64,000 nucleotides of DNA from Juglans regia (lineage: Eukaryota > Streptophyta > Magnoliopsida > Fagales > Juglandaceae). Positions 1-11,750 of the stretch are shown piece by piece (the stretch's first letter is position 1; each line of letters begins with the position of its first letter). Below the pieces are notes generated by a model that worked only from the letters and a program-made list of their open reading frames with translations, made no database searches and was not told where the DNA came from. The translations under genes and the position numbers were made by a program. The stretch spans positions 682,001 to 746,000 of the forward strand of contig NC_049905.1 in assembly GCF_001411555.2 (NCBI RefSeq). Reading direction: 5' to 3'.

Positions 1-345
1 TTGGCTTGTTGGAGAGGTATTCAGGGCAATCATCAAATTGTGGCTGTTTGAAGATGGTGCCATTATGTCTTATGTGGTGTATTTGGAATGAGAGGAATGG
101 TTGCTGTCTTGACAATAGAGAACGTTCGGTGGGAGGGGTTAGAGATTTTTTGTTTCATACGATGTTACTTTAGGCTTCAGCTATTGTATTAGATGGGACT
201 AGTTTTAATGACTTTTATGCAGTTTTTCTCAACTCTTAGCTTATAATTAGGTGTTATTTCTCTTGTATACTTCTTGTATCCTTGGGTTATGCCTAATTAT
301 GTGGATTAATAAATTCTTCTTACTTAGATAAAAAAAAAAAAAAAA
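1..345 (+). mobile_element. LINE 3' tail (non-LTR retrotransposon fragment)
   Basis: Around positions 52-175 one frame reads PLCLMWCIWNERNG followed by NRERSVGGVRDFLFHT. This is the conserved end of plant LINE reverse-transcriptase ORFs, after the zinc-binding region. The frame is broken by TAG where Trp is usual. About 150 bases of 3' untranslated sequence follow, ending in a poly-A run near 329-345. The 5' end lies outside the window, so no target-site duplication can be checked. It sits in an intron of the ubiquitin protease gene, in the same orientation. I am confident about the class but cannot name the family. Confidence 0.75.
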
Positions 346-523
346 GAAGTTGCTTTCAGCATATAATTATGGAAAATACATCTATTGATGTGCTTTACCA
401 GCAGAAATGCACACCATCTTTTTCATCTATGGTACCTGACTTTCCTTTGGAACTTGTATTAAAATATCTTGCTCTTTGAGTCTTTTGTTTTTTATGCATG
501 CTTATTTGATTGGTGTGGAGCAG

Positions 524-1828
524 GAAATAAAGCTTCTGCCACTGTTCAACCATTTCTATTGCTGCACCTCGATATTCATCCTGAAGCTGTTCGTACTATT
601 GAGGATGCACTTTGTTTATTTTCTGCACCAGAATCTCTTGAGGGGTACCGAACGTCAACGACTGGGAAGGTAACTTCCTTTCTTTCTTTGGTCTTTGTGG
701 TCAGCTTTTGGTTCTTGGTACATTTTTTTATGAAATATTAAATTCTGTTGGGTGGTTAATGAATCTGCAAGATCAGTAACCTCACAAGTGAGGAAGAAGG
801 GGAATAAGCCTAGTTCTAGAATGATAGGCTCTTCTCTCCCTCTCCTCTCCCTCTCAGCAACACACATTTACACACGTGCAACAGTTGCTTTTAGTGTATG
901 TTTATCTGTGATCTTGTCTTGATATTTAATCACGTATATATGTCATATGCTTCATGCTGCTGATGTTGTAATACTATAATTTTGATACAGGCTGGTGTTG
1001 TGACTGCCAGCAAATCATTTAAGATACAAACTCTTTCAAAGATAATGATATTGCACCTTAAGCGTTTTGGTTATGGAAAGCAAGGAAGCACCAAGTTGCT
1101 TAAGCCCGTGCACTTTCCTCTTGAATTGGTGTTGAGCCGTGAACTGCTTGTTTCTTCATCTAATGAGGTGATGCTTATACTGTTATCATTAAACAAATAT
1201 TTTCCCTCGTCATCCTTTGTTTTTGGAGGATGATATTATTGCCTTCTGCATTATGTCAATTTATTGTTCATGTGCTCTTACTTCTGATGGGCATAAGGGG
1301 GGTCGGAGGTTGCAATTTTTATTCATTTTTTCTTGTGCATCCAGAGAGCTTCCAATTTCACATTCAAAAGGACATTTTTTCTAAGATATCATTTTTTAAT
1401 AATTAATTTTTCTAAGATATCATGCCAACAAAATCCTGATATTTGCATGTAATAATAACAAAAGAAAATATTACTTGTCAAAAAAAATAAAAGACAAGCA
1501 TCATATTAACATGTAGTATTATTTCTTAATATCTCAATCAAGTATTCAACTTAAGAAATCTAGTTCGACTGCCAAAGGAAGCAAGAAGCCAAGAATGTAG
1601 ATATAAATGGTTTCTTTATTTATTTGCTTTGTACAGGGTCGAAAATATGAACTTGTTGCTACAATAACTCATCATGGGAGGGAGCCCTCGAAGGGGCACT
1701 ATACAGCTGATACTCGTTATCCCAATGGTCAGTGGCTACGGTTTGATGATGCATCAGTCACTGCCATTGGTGCAAATAAGGTGTTGCATGAACAGGCATA
1801 TGTCCTCTTCTACAAACAAGTAGAGTGA
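524..1828 (+). CDS. UBP24: Ubiquitin carboxyl-terminal hydrolase, UBP24-like (last three exons, 5' partial)
   Basis: This is the C-terminal part of a ubiquitin-specific cysteine protease (USP/UBP family), which removes ubiquitin from conjugates. Exons are 524-669, 991-1167 and 1637-1828, all with AG/GT borders and with phases that join cleanly. Exon 524 opens with two bases of a split codon, so more exons lie upstream. Visible signatures are [17 protein letters not shown] in the second exon and, in the last, the His box [12 protein letters not shown] followed by [11 protein letters not shown], which carry the catalytic His and the Asp/Asn. The Cys box is outside the window. The protein ends VLFYKQVE, normal for UBP24 types. 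The assignment to UBP24 within the family comes from remembered similarity; membership of the family is certain from the motifs. A LINE tail lies in the preceding intron. Confidence 0.85.
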
Positions 1829-4130
1829 GGTAACCGAGGAGTTTAGTCGATGGCTGATCCCTTTTGAGAGCCCTGTCTCGTTCTACAAGTTGGGGAGAAT
1901 ATTTGACACGTCACAACTTATAAGCAAGTCAGGCCCTAATGGAGGAAGGCTCTCTGTGGTGAAGGTTGGTGGGTGCTTTGGATGTTTCCTCTCTGAGGAT
2001 GGTTGTACTATTTTTTTTTTTGCTTATAATCATGTCGTGCAGTTTTGGAGTCCTTGTAGTGAGCATGTGTTGAAGTAATTTCTATATGGCTGAAATTAAT
2101 GAATTATAAATTTTATCATTATTATACAATCTCCGTTCAAAAAATGATGGGGCGTCTTTGGATAGGGATATTTTCTTATATCACTCATATAATGTTTAAA
2201 CAATGATGAGGTGTGTTTGGATAGGGGTGCGTGGAATTCCAATTCAACAAGAGAACGTACACAATTCACTCATAAAACATAGCTAGAAAGACATGTCCAA
2301 TTTTCCTATATCACTATCGCTTCACAAGTGTGTTTGGATAGATATTTCTTGTTTCTCAAAAAATGTTTGAACGTTTGGAGGAAGTAGTTCTTATGATCTT
2401 TAGAACTTCAGATTTTAAGTCGAGAGAATATAATATAATTGAGGTGGATAGAAATAGCATTAATACTCTTCAGATCCAATTTTATCAGGCAATTAAAAGG
2501 GATCATATTCATTATAAGGGGGGGAGGCTCCAGGGCTTTGTAGTTTTTAGGAAGAATTGTTGAACCTTTTGCTGTCTTTTTCATTATATTACTTCACCTT
2601 CTAGACATTTCAATCTGAGTTGTAATTCATCTTGAAAAAAAAAAGTTCATCTTGATTCTTTTGCTCGTCTGAATTGTTTTGTTAATCCTGCTAGTTCTTT
2701 ATTTAATCTCTGAAGTCGTACCTCATATTAAATAAGTTAAACATCAAAACTGATGGCAATTCAGCTTAGCATATTAAACTGATTGCCCAGCCTAGTTGTT
2801 GCCTGAACTTCTGGTGCTGGTTGGCTGTATCTTTTTTGAAGTTTTTCTTCTTGTCGGTCTAGACTTTGCTGCTTTGGTTTCATTCATAAAATATGCAAAA
2901 AAGCAAGGCTGGTCCAATATGGAGGGAGGGCACTAGATCTTTTCTTTCTATTATATAGTGGCCTGGCCGCACAGACAAGTTATGTACAACTAGAAAAAAT
3001 AGAGTTTCATGGGAAAGAAATAACTTCTGTGCTTTAGCAATGTAAGCTTGCTTACTTGCTTTCCCATGAATCATGACTCTCTGTGTTCTTTCTCCTTGAA
3101 TGGCCTTTTCTGGTCCAATATTCACTTTTGATGTTGCAACAACTATAGGTTAAGAATGCAGTGTTGTTAAATCCTGACCTGTTGTTGAACCCAGAATAAT
3201 TTTGGTACACCGCTTGCTTTTACAAGGGGTTAAGGAACCTTCTTTCTCTTAGGACTTCTTTCTGGCAGAATCAAATTGATACTTGCAAACAGTCCTATCT
3301 ATACCTTATCTCTTTTCCACTCTCTGCCCAAAATGCTTCAAAAGAAAGGAAAATCCATGGATTTGGTACCTTAAAGTAAACCGACAATTTGGCAAAAAGG
3401 TAGTCAATGATGTTACAGTTTGATTTTGCACCATTTGAGAGTTCCAAACCGAGGACTGAGGATGATTACCAAAAAACAGATAAAGTATCAGATGCTTTGG
3501 AAAAGTTAAAGTGGGGGAAAAGATTCATTTGCCAATTTATATAAGCAAACCGTCTTGTGTTCTCTGGGTTTTCTTAAGAACGTCATTGTATTCTTTCCTA
3601 AAGTTGGTGGTGGGTAGCCGTGCTATTTTTTGGAGCCCTTTTGCTAATGCTTCCTCTGGTTTTGCTCAAGTTCTGTCCTAAGCAAGCACAGGTTTACAAT
3701 AAGACCAGATTATTATTCTTCAACAAACTCCAAAGAAATGCAACACAATCATGCAACCAACAAAGAGTATAAGTTTTTTTCTTTGATTGATTCTCTCAAT
3801 TTCTAATTACAATTGGCAAGAAATGTAAATATCGGACAAGACTGGAAAAAGGAAAAATACAAACACAAACACAAACAATATCACTCCACTTTATCGTATC
3901 CTTCAAACTTTATCCTATGACACCACAATAAGATCTCAAACCAAGAAAGCATTTCTCAAGACATTTTAATCTTCAACTATACCCCTTCTTTTTGCTCTCG
4001 ATTCTCTGCAAACTCTGAGATGTTTGTATGACTATGGACAAGAGACAACTACAATACTCAGTTTTGGAAGCACTGCAGACACTGTAAAATGGGAACCGGT
4101 GCTCCGTTACTCGAAGCTAGACAGAATTTC
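1829..4130. other. Intergenic region between UBP and WD40 genes
   Basis: This holds the 3' untranslated DNA of both convergent genes and no gene I recognise. Between about 2150 and 2345 the phrase TTTGGATAG recurs three times at irregular spacing, possibly an eroded small transposon, but I cannot define its ends. A short open frame at 2363-2563 resembles nothing I know. The stretch 2880-3770 is unremarkable. Confidence 0.5.
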
Positions 4131-5372
4131 CTAACACAAAACGATTGACTTCCTCGCTGTATTTTCTGTTGGAGAGGTATCATCTCTATTAGCAGAGTGA
4201 TTGGGAACCCACCAAACTCTTATACTTTTATCAAGGCTTCCACTATAGAGCAAGAACCCACCACCAACATTACTTGCCGATGGCTGCAAACACTTGACTG
4301 GACCTTCATGTCCACTTATGACCCCAACTTTACTAAGCTTGCCATAAATCTCCCTTTTCCATATACCAATACTCTTATCTGCAGAGCCACTGCACAAAAT
4401 CTCTCCCATCAGGCACATACACAGAACAGCCATTCGATGTGCTTTTGTCTCACAAATTGCCTTCCAACTCGACAAGTTCCCACTCCCCTCCCACCCCATC
4501 ACAAAACCATCTGATCCCCCTCCATAAACCCATCTTCCATCCTCAGAAACTACTACTGAATTAATTGAAACGTCCTTATGTCCCTCCAAAATCCCCTTCA
4601 AAGAATGTGAGCTCTTCCCGACCTTTCCCCAAGCTTTAATCTTCCCATCCGCAGAAGCCGAATACACAGTTCCCTTAATTGCCACCAACCCATTAATTGC
4701 ATCATCATGGGCATTGATCGATTCCAAGCACTTCAAGTTTGATAGCCTCCACACCTTAAGTGTCTTATCCCACGAACCCGAGTAAATCAACCCATTATGG
4801 ACTGCCAGGCAAGAGATACTATCTGCGTGTTCAATCCACAATTTCTTGTGGTGTCGCCGAGTTTGGACATAATTGCTTTGCTTCATGAACTTCCCCAAAT
4901 AATCCTTAGTGGTTGGGAGGGTGTCGACAAGTCTGAATATATTCTCTGACCTTCTTGACACCTTCCAAACTCTAATCCTGCTATCTTGATGCGCTGTAAA
5001 GACCTTATTTCCAACCGTTACAAGCGCCTTCACCGAGCCATCTCCTTGTCCAAACTTTGTGAATAGCCTTAAATCCGGCTGCTGCCAGACTATGATATCC
5101 TTGCCTTGTGAAGCACTCAATATGAACTCCCCGCATAAGGCCAAGCAGGAAACTGAGCCAATATGGCCGGAGAGTACAGCCAAAGATCGATACGAGTATG
5201 ACCCGGAAGCAGTTCTACAAGACAATTGATACCTATCATCCTGGAGCTCAAAACGGAGGGATGTTACCGGGCTATCACCGGCCTCACTGCTGGTACTACA
5301 CATACTGCTGGAGCTTGTAGCTGCAGAAGATAATGGGTTTGAGGGTTGGGTTTCTGATATGGCACGATCCAT
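4131..5372 (-). CDS. JGB: JINGUBANG-like WD40-repeat protein, intronless
   Basis: The 413-residue protein is a seven-bladed-type WD40 scaffold. A Ser-rich N-terminus (about 1-60) is followed by repeats from LAVLSGHIGSVSCLAL to the C-terminal SGSLDKSIRVWWV. Clear GH...WD-type units include LIYSGSWDKTLKVWRL, TVYSASADGKIKAWGK and ILCSGSADKSIGIWKR. The length is close to Arabidopsis JINGUBANG, a negative regulator of pollen germination, and the insert between blades containing HHKKLWIEHADSISCLAV is typical of that group. The ATG at 5370-5372 fits the family start, and a TATA element lies about 170 bases upstream. The closest subgroup member and any role in pollen are inferences. Confidence 0.88.
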   Translation of the reverse strand: MDRAISETQPSNPLSSAATSSSSMCSTSSEAGDSPVTSLRFELQDDRYQLSCRTASGSYSYRSLAVLSGHIGSVSCLALCGEFILSASQGKDIIVWQQPDLRLFTKFGQGDGSVKALVTVGNKVFTAHQDSRIRVWKVSRRSENIFRLVDTLPTTKDYLGKFMKQSNYVQTRRHHKKLWIEHADSISCLAVHNGLIYSGSWDKTLKVWRLSNLKCLESINAHDDAINGLVAIKGTVYSASADGKIKAWGKVGKSSHSLKGILEGHKDVSINSVVVSEDGRWVYGGGSDGFVMGWEGSGNLSSWKAICETKAHRMAVLCMCLMGEILCSGSADKSIGIWKREIYGKLSKVGVISGHEGPVKCLQPSASNVGGGFLLYSGSLDKSIRVWWVPNHSANRDDTSPTENTARKSIVLC

Positions 5373-5538
5373 AGGATTAATCTGTTTTTGCTCTCTCTTG
5401 AGTATTATGGAAAAGGGTATGTGAGAAAGAGAGAGAGACCACCATTCTCCAAGAAAGATTAAAGGGGAGCGGAGTTGTGAAGAGGGAAGGAATAAAATAA
5501 AGAGGGGAACATGGATTTCTTGTTGGAAAAGTATTTGG

Positions 5539-5547
5539 TTTTATATA
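5539..5547 (-). promoter_or_regulatory. TATA box of the WD40 gene
   Basis: On the minus strand this reads TATATAAAA, about 165 bases upstream of the start codon. With transcription starting some 30 bases downstream, the leader would be about 135 bases. A purine/pyrimidine-rich tract lies between this box and the ATG, as is common in plant leaders. Confidence 0.6.
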
Positions 5548-6665
5548 TTTAAAAGGGAGAGGGAGTGGGGGGCGTAACAACGGCTACTTTGACCAGTAAA
5601 ATATTCATGTTTGAGGGAGTTATTTACTTATTTTATGAGGGTCCACCTTGCCTATTTCCATCAATGGAGGATTGAGCTGTTGTTGGTGTTTTTCTAACAT
5701 GGTGTTCTGTTGGCCAATTATTCCCAGGATGTCTGTCTAGGACTTGGCTTCTGTCCATTACAAAGACTTGGGAGATCATCAACCAGGGGCGCCAAGTTGT
5801 GGATCGGCACAAGAAAATTGGAATCAGGAGCGAGTTAAGGTTCTTGTCGCAAAGAAATAAGATTTATTCTATTTTCAAGTCGGTACATAGACCACACAAT
5901 CCACATCAAATAAATATTAAGATTTATTTTCTAATATTCAAGTTTTAAATTTATCTTTCAAATCAAATTATGTAAACACTTTAAATTTTTTCAAGAAATA
6001 ATATGAAAAGAAAGACCGGTTGAAAAATATTTGAATTCAACTCTGCCCTATGTAAGCAAATTTAAATGAAGTTGACTATCAAACCTCTTAAGTTCTTTGT
6101 TCCTTTATCAAACCAAACTGATGAGAATTACATCAATGTTTTGACATTTTTTTTACAAGAATAATTGATAATTACCTTAGGAGTATGCTCTTATATTATA
6201 TTAGGTATTTTCGAAAATATCTAATAATTATTCTCAGTTGATATTTCATTGTTCCGTCTTTATTTAAAAGGATCATAAAAAAAAAAAAAATGAGAAAGGC
6301 ATTCCATCTTCTATTATTGTCACCACTATGTGCCATTAGCAATACTAAGCTTGATTGATTAATATAATACTAATAATATTCAACTTTAATTTGTTCCAAA
6401 GTTGAAAGAGTGAAAGTGGTCGGCTACAATTATAATATCATATTTTTTATCTTTAAAAATAACCTCTATATATAATATTTAGCTCCTTTAAGCTAAGCTC
6501 GACACTTTTCCTTTCATCATGGCCACCTCTAACTCCTAACTTCTCACGTGTTGTTTTTCCCAAGAAATTGGACGTCGAATTTACTAAGAAATTAACTAAA
6601 CATCATATAAATACGAAAAGAAATGAAAGTGATGTTTAAATCCTGTTTTATTTGTATTAAATGAT

Positions 6666-6859
6666 GGATAGTGATAGGTCTACCTTAACACTTTGTATAT
6701 TTTTTTAAGTATTTTTTTTAACATTTTTAATCATTAAAAAAAATTAAAAAATATAAAATTTTATTAATACTTTTTTAATTATTAAGTAAACTAAAAAATT
6801 AAAAAATATATAAAAATAATAGTAAATAGATAGTAGAAAGGCAAATCTTATCATTATCC
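6666..6859. mobile_element. Mutator-type MITE with 9-bp target duplication
   Basis: The element is 194 bp with imperfect terminal inverted repeats: left GGATAGTGATAGGTCTACC, right (reverse complement) GGATAATGATAAGATTTGCC. It is flanked by perfect 9-bp direct repeats TTAAATGAT at 6657-6665 and 6860-6868. A 9-bp duplication is the mark of Mutator-like elements. The AT-rich core, with runs resembling TTTTTTAA...TTAAGTAAA, recurs at 13470-13570, 28230-28400, 40020-40150, 40209-40458 and 44985-45085. Confidence 0.8.
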
Positions 6860-7512
6860 TTAAATGATTGTAAACTATTTATTATGTTCAACTTATAAAT
6901 CAATCATTTGATACCATGTCATAAAATATTGAGAAAATGATAATAAAATAAATAATAAATAGTTTCTATAAATAAGATTTACGAATTAAAGCTCTAACTT
7001 ATATTAAGAAATAAACCACAAGGAAAAATATATTACTTCCTTTTCAGTTTTTTTTTTTTTTTAAATTATAATTTATTGGGGTTTGAAGGGATAACTTTTT
7101 TGGCCCAAGTTACTTAAAAAAAAAAAAAAGAATTTACAAAGGATACAAAGGCTATAGCTTATATTTAATTAGAAATAAAGAAGACTGTCCAAATTTGTAT
7201 GTCGTAAGGCGTAATGCAAGCCATTAGAGGTGCATAGAACATGACGGTGGAAGAAAAAGAAACAAGCATGGAAACAGAGCGGAAGGGGGCGGTTGGCATT
7301 GTCCTGACTTATCATCCACATATTGTGCTGTCAAATGAATTAATAATCTTTTTAATTTTCAAATTAAATTGGATGATTCATTGCATAAGAGATAAATGTA
7401 GCATTAAATACTTATGTGAAAGTATTTGAATTCTTTAATATCTAATGTAAAAATAAAGTGATTACCACAACATTTACGTCCGTTCGAATGAATTTTTTGA
7501 ACATTAAATCAA

Positions 7513-8030
7513 AGTTTTGAATATAGTTTCGGTTAAGACATTAAAACGAAATATTTCGAGATCGATACCTTTTCGAGATAGTCTATATATACATAAATTA
7601 ATTATATATGTATAAATTATATTTTAAAATAACATCAATGTAAATCTTAAAAAGTTAAAATACATATTTTTAAAACTCAATAATACTTATAATTTCTCAA
7701 TCCAATAATTTAAAAAAATAATTACTCATCCTCATCACGGAAAGAAGAGTAGAGATTTGATTTCAGTCTTCAAGAAAAGAGAATTAAAAAAGTTAAGAAA
7801 ATTGTATTTAGATATGAAAATTAGAGTAAAAATTATGAAAATACATTCAAAATACAAAAATATAAAATTTCGGCCGATACACTGAAAACCAACCGGTAAA
7901 TAAAAAACTAGCCGATATGAAACACACTAAAATTGTTGGTATTTGACCCAAACCTCTATTTCACCCATATCGGCTACCGTCTGATACGGTACATACCGAC
8001 CAGTATGGCGGATACTGGTACAGTATTCAA
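7513..8030. mobile_element. Probable non-autonomous DNA transposon relic
   Basis: The ends carry short inverted TTTTGAATA repeats (7515 region, and reverse-complemented near 8022-8030). The interior near 7870-8020 is rich in CGGCCGATA, CCGATATG, CATATCGGCTACC and CGGTACATACCG motifs in both orientations. Such subterminal CCGATA-type repeats are typical of plant DNA transposons. I could not find a matching target duplication, so limits and class are uncertain. Confidence 0.4.
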
Positions 8031-8171
8031 AATATTATATTAAATACTTAATGAATATGAGATTCATGTTACGTAACAATTTATCTTATGCTCTAAACTT
8101 TAGAATTCATAGGATCTAAATTTCATGAACTGTGCTAAATGTTGTAACACCTTTATGATGTGTATAAATAA

Positions 8172-8275
8172 TGAGTAATTTTATATACAATCGTGAAGTG
8201 CATAAACGCCACGTAATCGTTTTGAAAAAGAGTGAGAATTACTATTAAAAAATTAATTTTTTCATGTGAATCTGG
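8172..8275. mobile_element. Half copy of the MITE at 44470-44631
   Basis: The stretch GAGTAATTTTATATACAATC through TTTTGAAAAAGAGTGAG aligns with the left arm of the 44470 element and continues into its core (ACTATTAAAAAATTAATTT). The right arm is lost, so no duplication can be checked. Confidence 0.6.
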
Positions 8276-9814
8276 TGAATTATTTGAAGGTGATGTCAAA
8301 AGCCCACAACCGGAAATGGATCGACACCACTCTTGAGTTTCAAATTCCTCTCATAGTTTTTGTTTAAATCTTCCATTATCATGAAACAGCATTCAATGGA
8401 GTACCAATCCAACCAATTTAAGAAAAGTATAATGTCATTAATAGTATTTCAATGCTCATTTTGGAGCTACTTTTTCTTCTATATTTTATCATCTCAATCA
8501 TAAAATGACAATTCAATAAGGTGCCAACTGCCGAGTCTGCTCTACAAATAAGGTTTCCCCTTGAAAACGCCCCCGCTAAACGTCCTTAAGGGCCGGCTTC
8601 AGCATTGAGACACAGGAAGCCATCGTTCGGTTCTAAAAGCAAACATGCTTGACCAACAAAAATATCTGAGCATATACTCTAAAATCAACGGATGCTTCTC
8701 TTTACCCCCTCCTTTCTGTTTCGATGATGATATCTAGGCCTTGGAAACACCAACCTACCTGAACAGCACCTGTTTTTACCTGAAATCATTTACTAAATCG
8801 GATAAATTCCTTCACTTTTCCCAAGAGACAAAGGAAAAGTCAGGGTGAGAGAGTAGATGGGAGCCCTTCATTAAACTTGAGTTGGCGACGTTATGATTTG
8901 AGAGGCAGGAAATAGCCAAAACAACATCTATGTTTTCTCCAAAGCCTTGGATCTGTCAATTACCTCCGAGATTAGTTGGAGAAGTTGGATTTACATATAG
9001 CAAGAAGATATATCCATTTTTTTTTATTAAAAAAAGTCAGAAACTATCAAACTACTATCTAATGCTTAATGGTTATCCAGATTTCTGATTTTAGCAATGC
9101 ATGCACTATGTTTTCCCCATATTTAATCAGATTCTTCCAAAGTATGCAGAGAAGAAACCGTAGAAGACATCTCTATAATAGTATAATTCCTTTATTGTGC
9201 AAGTTATAAGTTAGGTCATCGTTCAAGTTTGTGCTGATAGACAGAGCGTTTGCACTTTGCAGTACTTTCACATGGGACAAAGAACACGTATCTCTAACCT
9301 GCTTGTCCCCTTTTGCATTTTATAGATAGAGAGAGAACCCAGAAATGGAACATGACACCCCGTTACTTCCTTAATCCACTTTTGGCTTTTCCCAAAACTT
9401 CCTTGTCTCTTCCTCATAACGAAGAGGAAAGTACCGATGGTTAATGCATATGAAAAAATCCAAATTGTGGTTTTCTTGGCACTCGTGAGCGTTCCTTGCA
9501 ATCGCCACTCTATGCTCTGGGCAACAAACAAGGGTGTACTATTGTCTTCTTTTGTTGGAGGATGTTTGGTTGGTTTTTGTACTGGAAAATGAAACCAAGT
9601 TTTGCCAGCTCTTATTCCCATCCTCTTAGCATATTGAACAAAATCAAAGTAGAGAGGGAAAAAAAGAATTTTACAGAGAGAAAATCTAGAAAGAAAGGGA
9701 CAGGGGGGTGGGTTCTGTTACCTCTATATTTCAGAAATTCCATATTCCTCTGAATCTACAAAGGAAAAACAAATCAGAAACGACAAAACAACCTTGTTTT
9801 TCACTGCCGCAGCC

Positions 9815-9982
9815 ATGGAGAAGTCCTTCAAAACAGGAGCATTAATTCCAATACTGAGTTTGCAGCAAAGCCCTACACGCCAAACCCTTCATAAATCTCA
9901 ACCAGCTTCGGTGAATTGTTTGAGATCGCGTCAGAAAGCTTGGAATTTTTCTTTTGGGTTTCTGGGTTTTGGACCAATTTGA
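9815..9982 (+). CDS. Upstream ORF (55 codons) in the GRAS gene leader
   Basis: An ATG in a strong context (G at -3, G at +4) opens a 55-codon frame, MEKSFKTGALIPILSLQQSP... ending in LGFGPI, well before the main start at 10365 and within the first leader exon. Most of this frame also stays open in the duplicated leader at 35948-36092, with a few substitutions. It could reduce translation of the main ORF. Whether it is translated, or even transcribed, is inference; the peptide matches no family I know. Confidence 0.45.
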   Translation: MEKSFKTGALIPILSLQQSPTRQTLHKSQPASVNCLRSRQKAWNFSFGFLGFGPI

Positions 9983-10048
9983 AAACCCAGTTGAAGGTGG
10001 TGGTGTACTTGAATACTTCTCAAGAAGGAACTAATTGAACATTATCTG

Positions 10049-10345
10049 GTAATATCTCCTGCTTCTGTTTCATGACTTTGATCCCTTTGAAGGATTCTTC
10101 AAAACATTAGACACCAACTGCAGCATGCCTTTGATTTGTATGTAGTAAGTAAAATTTTCTTGATTCTTGCATAGTTGCTGACAAAATGCTGGAGCATCAC
10201 AGAAACGTGGTTTTTAATTTCAAATTATTCAAATATGTATTCTGTTATCAAGAAATCATTATGCTTCAATCGAGTAGGCCTTGTACTGGAAAAAAAAAAA
10301 AAGCTCCATCATCCGTAATTATATTTTCATTTTATTTCGGTGCAG
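10049..10345 (+). other. Leader intron of the GRAS gene
   Basis: A donor (CTG|GTAATATC at 10048/10049) and an acceptor (TTTCGGTGCAG ending at 10345, 20 bases before the ATG) define a 297-base intron in the 5' untranslated region. The first leader exon probably covers about 9760-10048. SCL3-type genes commonly have an intron-free coding region. The transcription start was not identified; a weak TATA-like CTCTATATTT is at 9721-9730. Confidence 0.6.
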
Positions 10346-10364
10346 AGTTCGTTCTCAGTTGGAT

Positions 10365-11750
10365 ATGGCCGGAGCTGAACATGGATCTTCTCAAACTTCT
10401 TCATCCCTCATTCCGTGGATGTCACTATCTACTGGGTTAGGACCACCATATCGCTGGCTCAAGGAGCTGAAAACTGAGGAGAGGGGTTTGTATTTGATAC
10501 ATCTTCTTCGAGCCTGTGCTTACTATGTGGCTGCCGGTAGCATTGAGAATGCCGATATCGGCCTTGAGCACAGCTCCCATCTTGCCTCCCGCGATGGCGA
10601 CTCAATGCAGCGAATTGCTGCATACTTCACTGAGGCGCTTGCGGATAAACTGCTTAAAGTCTCGCGGCCTTGCCTGTCTAAAGCCCTCAATTCAACAAGA
10701 ATATTGTCTCCCTATGAGAAAAATGAAGTTCAAAAAGTCTTCTTCGACATCTGCCCCTTCTTAAAGGTTGCCTATCTGATCACGATTGAGGCCATTTTGG
10801 AAGCCATGGATGGGGAGAAGATGGTTCATATTATCGATCTCTGTTCATTTGAGCCTGCACAATGGATTCATCTTCTTCGGACAATTAGTGCACGGCCAGA
10901 AGGCGCACCCCATTTGAGAATTACAGGTATTCATGAAGATAAAGAGGTATTGGATAAAATGGCTCTTGAGTTGACAGGAGAAGCTGAAAAATTGGTCATT
11001 CCATTTCAATTCAATCCCGTATTGGGTAAATTAGAGAATCTTAATCTTGAAAGTTTGGGAGTTAAGACAGGAGAAGCTGTTGCAGTCAGCGCTGTACTTC
11101 AGCTACACACTCTCTTGGCTACTGATGAGGAATTGCTCACAAGGAGCTCTCCTTCGGTAGAAAAGAACCTGCAGAAACATTTCCACATGGACCAGCACAC
11201 ATTACGAGAGTTCCTTGAGAAGGATCCGATCAATGTGTACATGGCCAGTCCTGATTCTGCATTATCTCTAAGTGCTTCCCCAAAAATGGAGAGCTTTCTA
11301 AATTCTCTTAGGAGCCTCTCGCCGAAACTGATGGTGATTACTGAGCAGGAAGCAAACCATAATGGCTTTACTTTTATGGAGAGAGCTAATGGAGCATTGA
11401 ACTACTATGCTGCTCTCTTTGATTGTTTGGAGTCTACTGGGTCAAGAGCGCCCAAATATCGACAGAAGGTTGAGAAGATGCTATTTGCAGAGGAAATTAA
11501 AAACATCATAGCATGTGAGGGAGCGGAGCGAAAGGAGAGGCATGAGAAGCTTGACAAATGGGTTTTAAGGCTCGAGTTGTCTGGTTTCGGGAAGGTGCCT
11601 TTTAGCTATCACGGTAGATTGCAGGGAAGGATGCTCTTGCAGGAATATGATCGTGGATATAATATCAAAGAAGAGAATGGATGTTTGGTTATCTGCTGGC
11701 ATGATAGGTCCCTCTTTTCTATTTCAGGCTGGAGATTTGGGAGGAACTGA
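10365..11750 (+). CDS. SCL3: GRAS transcription regulator, SCARECROW-LIKE 3 type
   Basis: The 461-residue protein has the full GRAS order: a leucine-heptad region (about 41-100, LYLIHLLRACAYYVAAGS), a VHIID-type motif (VHIIDLCSFEPAQW, about 154-167), a second leucine-rich part, a PFYRE-like region (MVITEQEANHNGFTFMERAN) and a C-terminal SAW domain (LEYPESNR is not here; it ends SLFSISGWRFGRN). The short N-terminus MAGAEHGSSQTSSSLIPWMS and the GLYLIHLLRACAYYVAAGS block are typical of SCL3, a GRAS protein that promotes gibberellin responses by opposing DELLA proteins in roots. The start is the internal ATG at 10365: the frame is open further upstream, but that part lies in the leader intron. 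Length is close to Arabidopsis SCL3 (about 480). Confidence 0.88.
   Translation: MAGAEHGSSQTSSSLIPWMSLSTGLGPPYRWLKELKTEERGLYLIHLLRACAYYVAAGSIENADIGLEHSSHLASRDGDSMQRIAAYFTEALADKLLKVSRPCLSKALNSTRILSPYEKNEVQKVFFDICPFLKVAYLITIEAILEAMDGEKMVHIIDLCSFEPAQWIHLLRTISARPEGAPHLRITGIHEDKEVLDKMALELTGEAEKLVIPFQFNPVLGKLENLNLESLGVKTGEAVAVSAVLQLHTLLATDEELLTRSSPSVEKNLQKHFHMDQHTLREFLEKDPINVYMASPDSALSLSASPKMESFLNSLRSLSPKLMVITEQEANHNGFTFMERANGALNYYAALFDCLESTGSRAPKYRQKVEKMLFAEEIKNIIACEGAERKERHEKLDKWVLRLELSGFGKVPFSYHGRLQGRMLLQEYDRGYNIKEENGCLVICWHDRSLFSISGWRFGRN

Larger units (their letters stand above)
5581..9760. other. Gene-free AT-rich region with small transposons
   Basis: Apart from the elements listed separately (6666-6859, about 7513-8030, 8172-8275) I see no gene. 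The last kilobase (8580-9760) is less AT-rich and probably contains the promoter of the GRAS gene. Open frames there (for example minus-strand 9268-9621) lack any family signature. Confidence 0.5.

Noticed and set aside
5377..5580. 67-codon minus-strand frame before the WD40 gene
   Set aside because: It overlaps the TATA box and leader; the composition is that of a pyrimidine-rich leader.
9268..9621. 117-codon minus-strand open frame
   Set aside because: It has no family signature and odd composition, and lies in the probable promoter of the GRAS gene.
10281..10364. 28 extra N-terminal codons for the GRAS protein
   Set aside because: They lie in the leader intron (acceptor at 10345), and MAGAEHGSS fits the family start.
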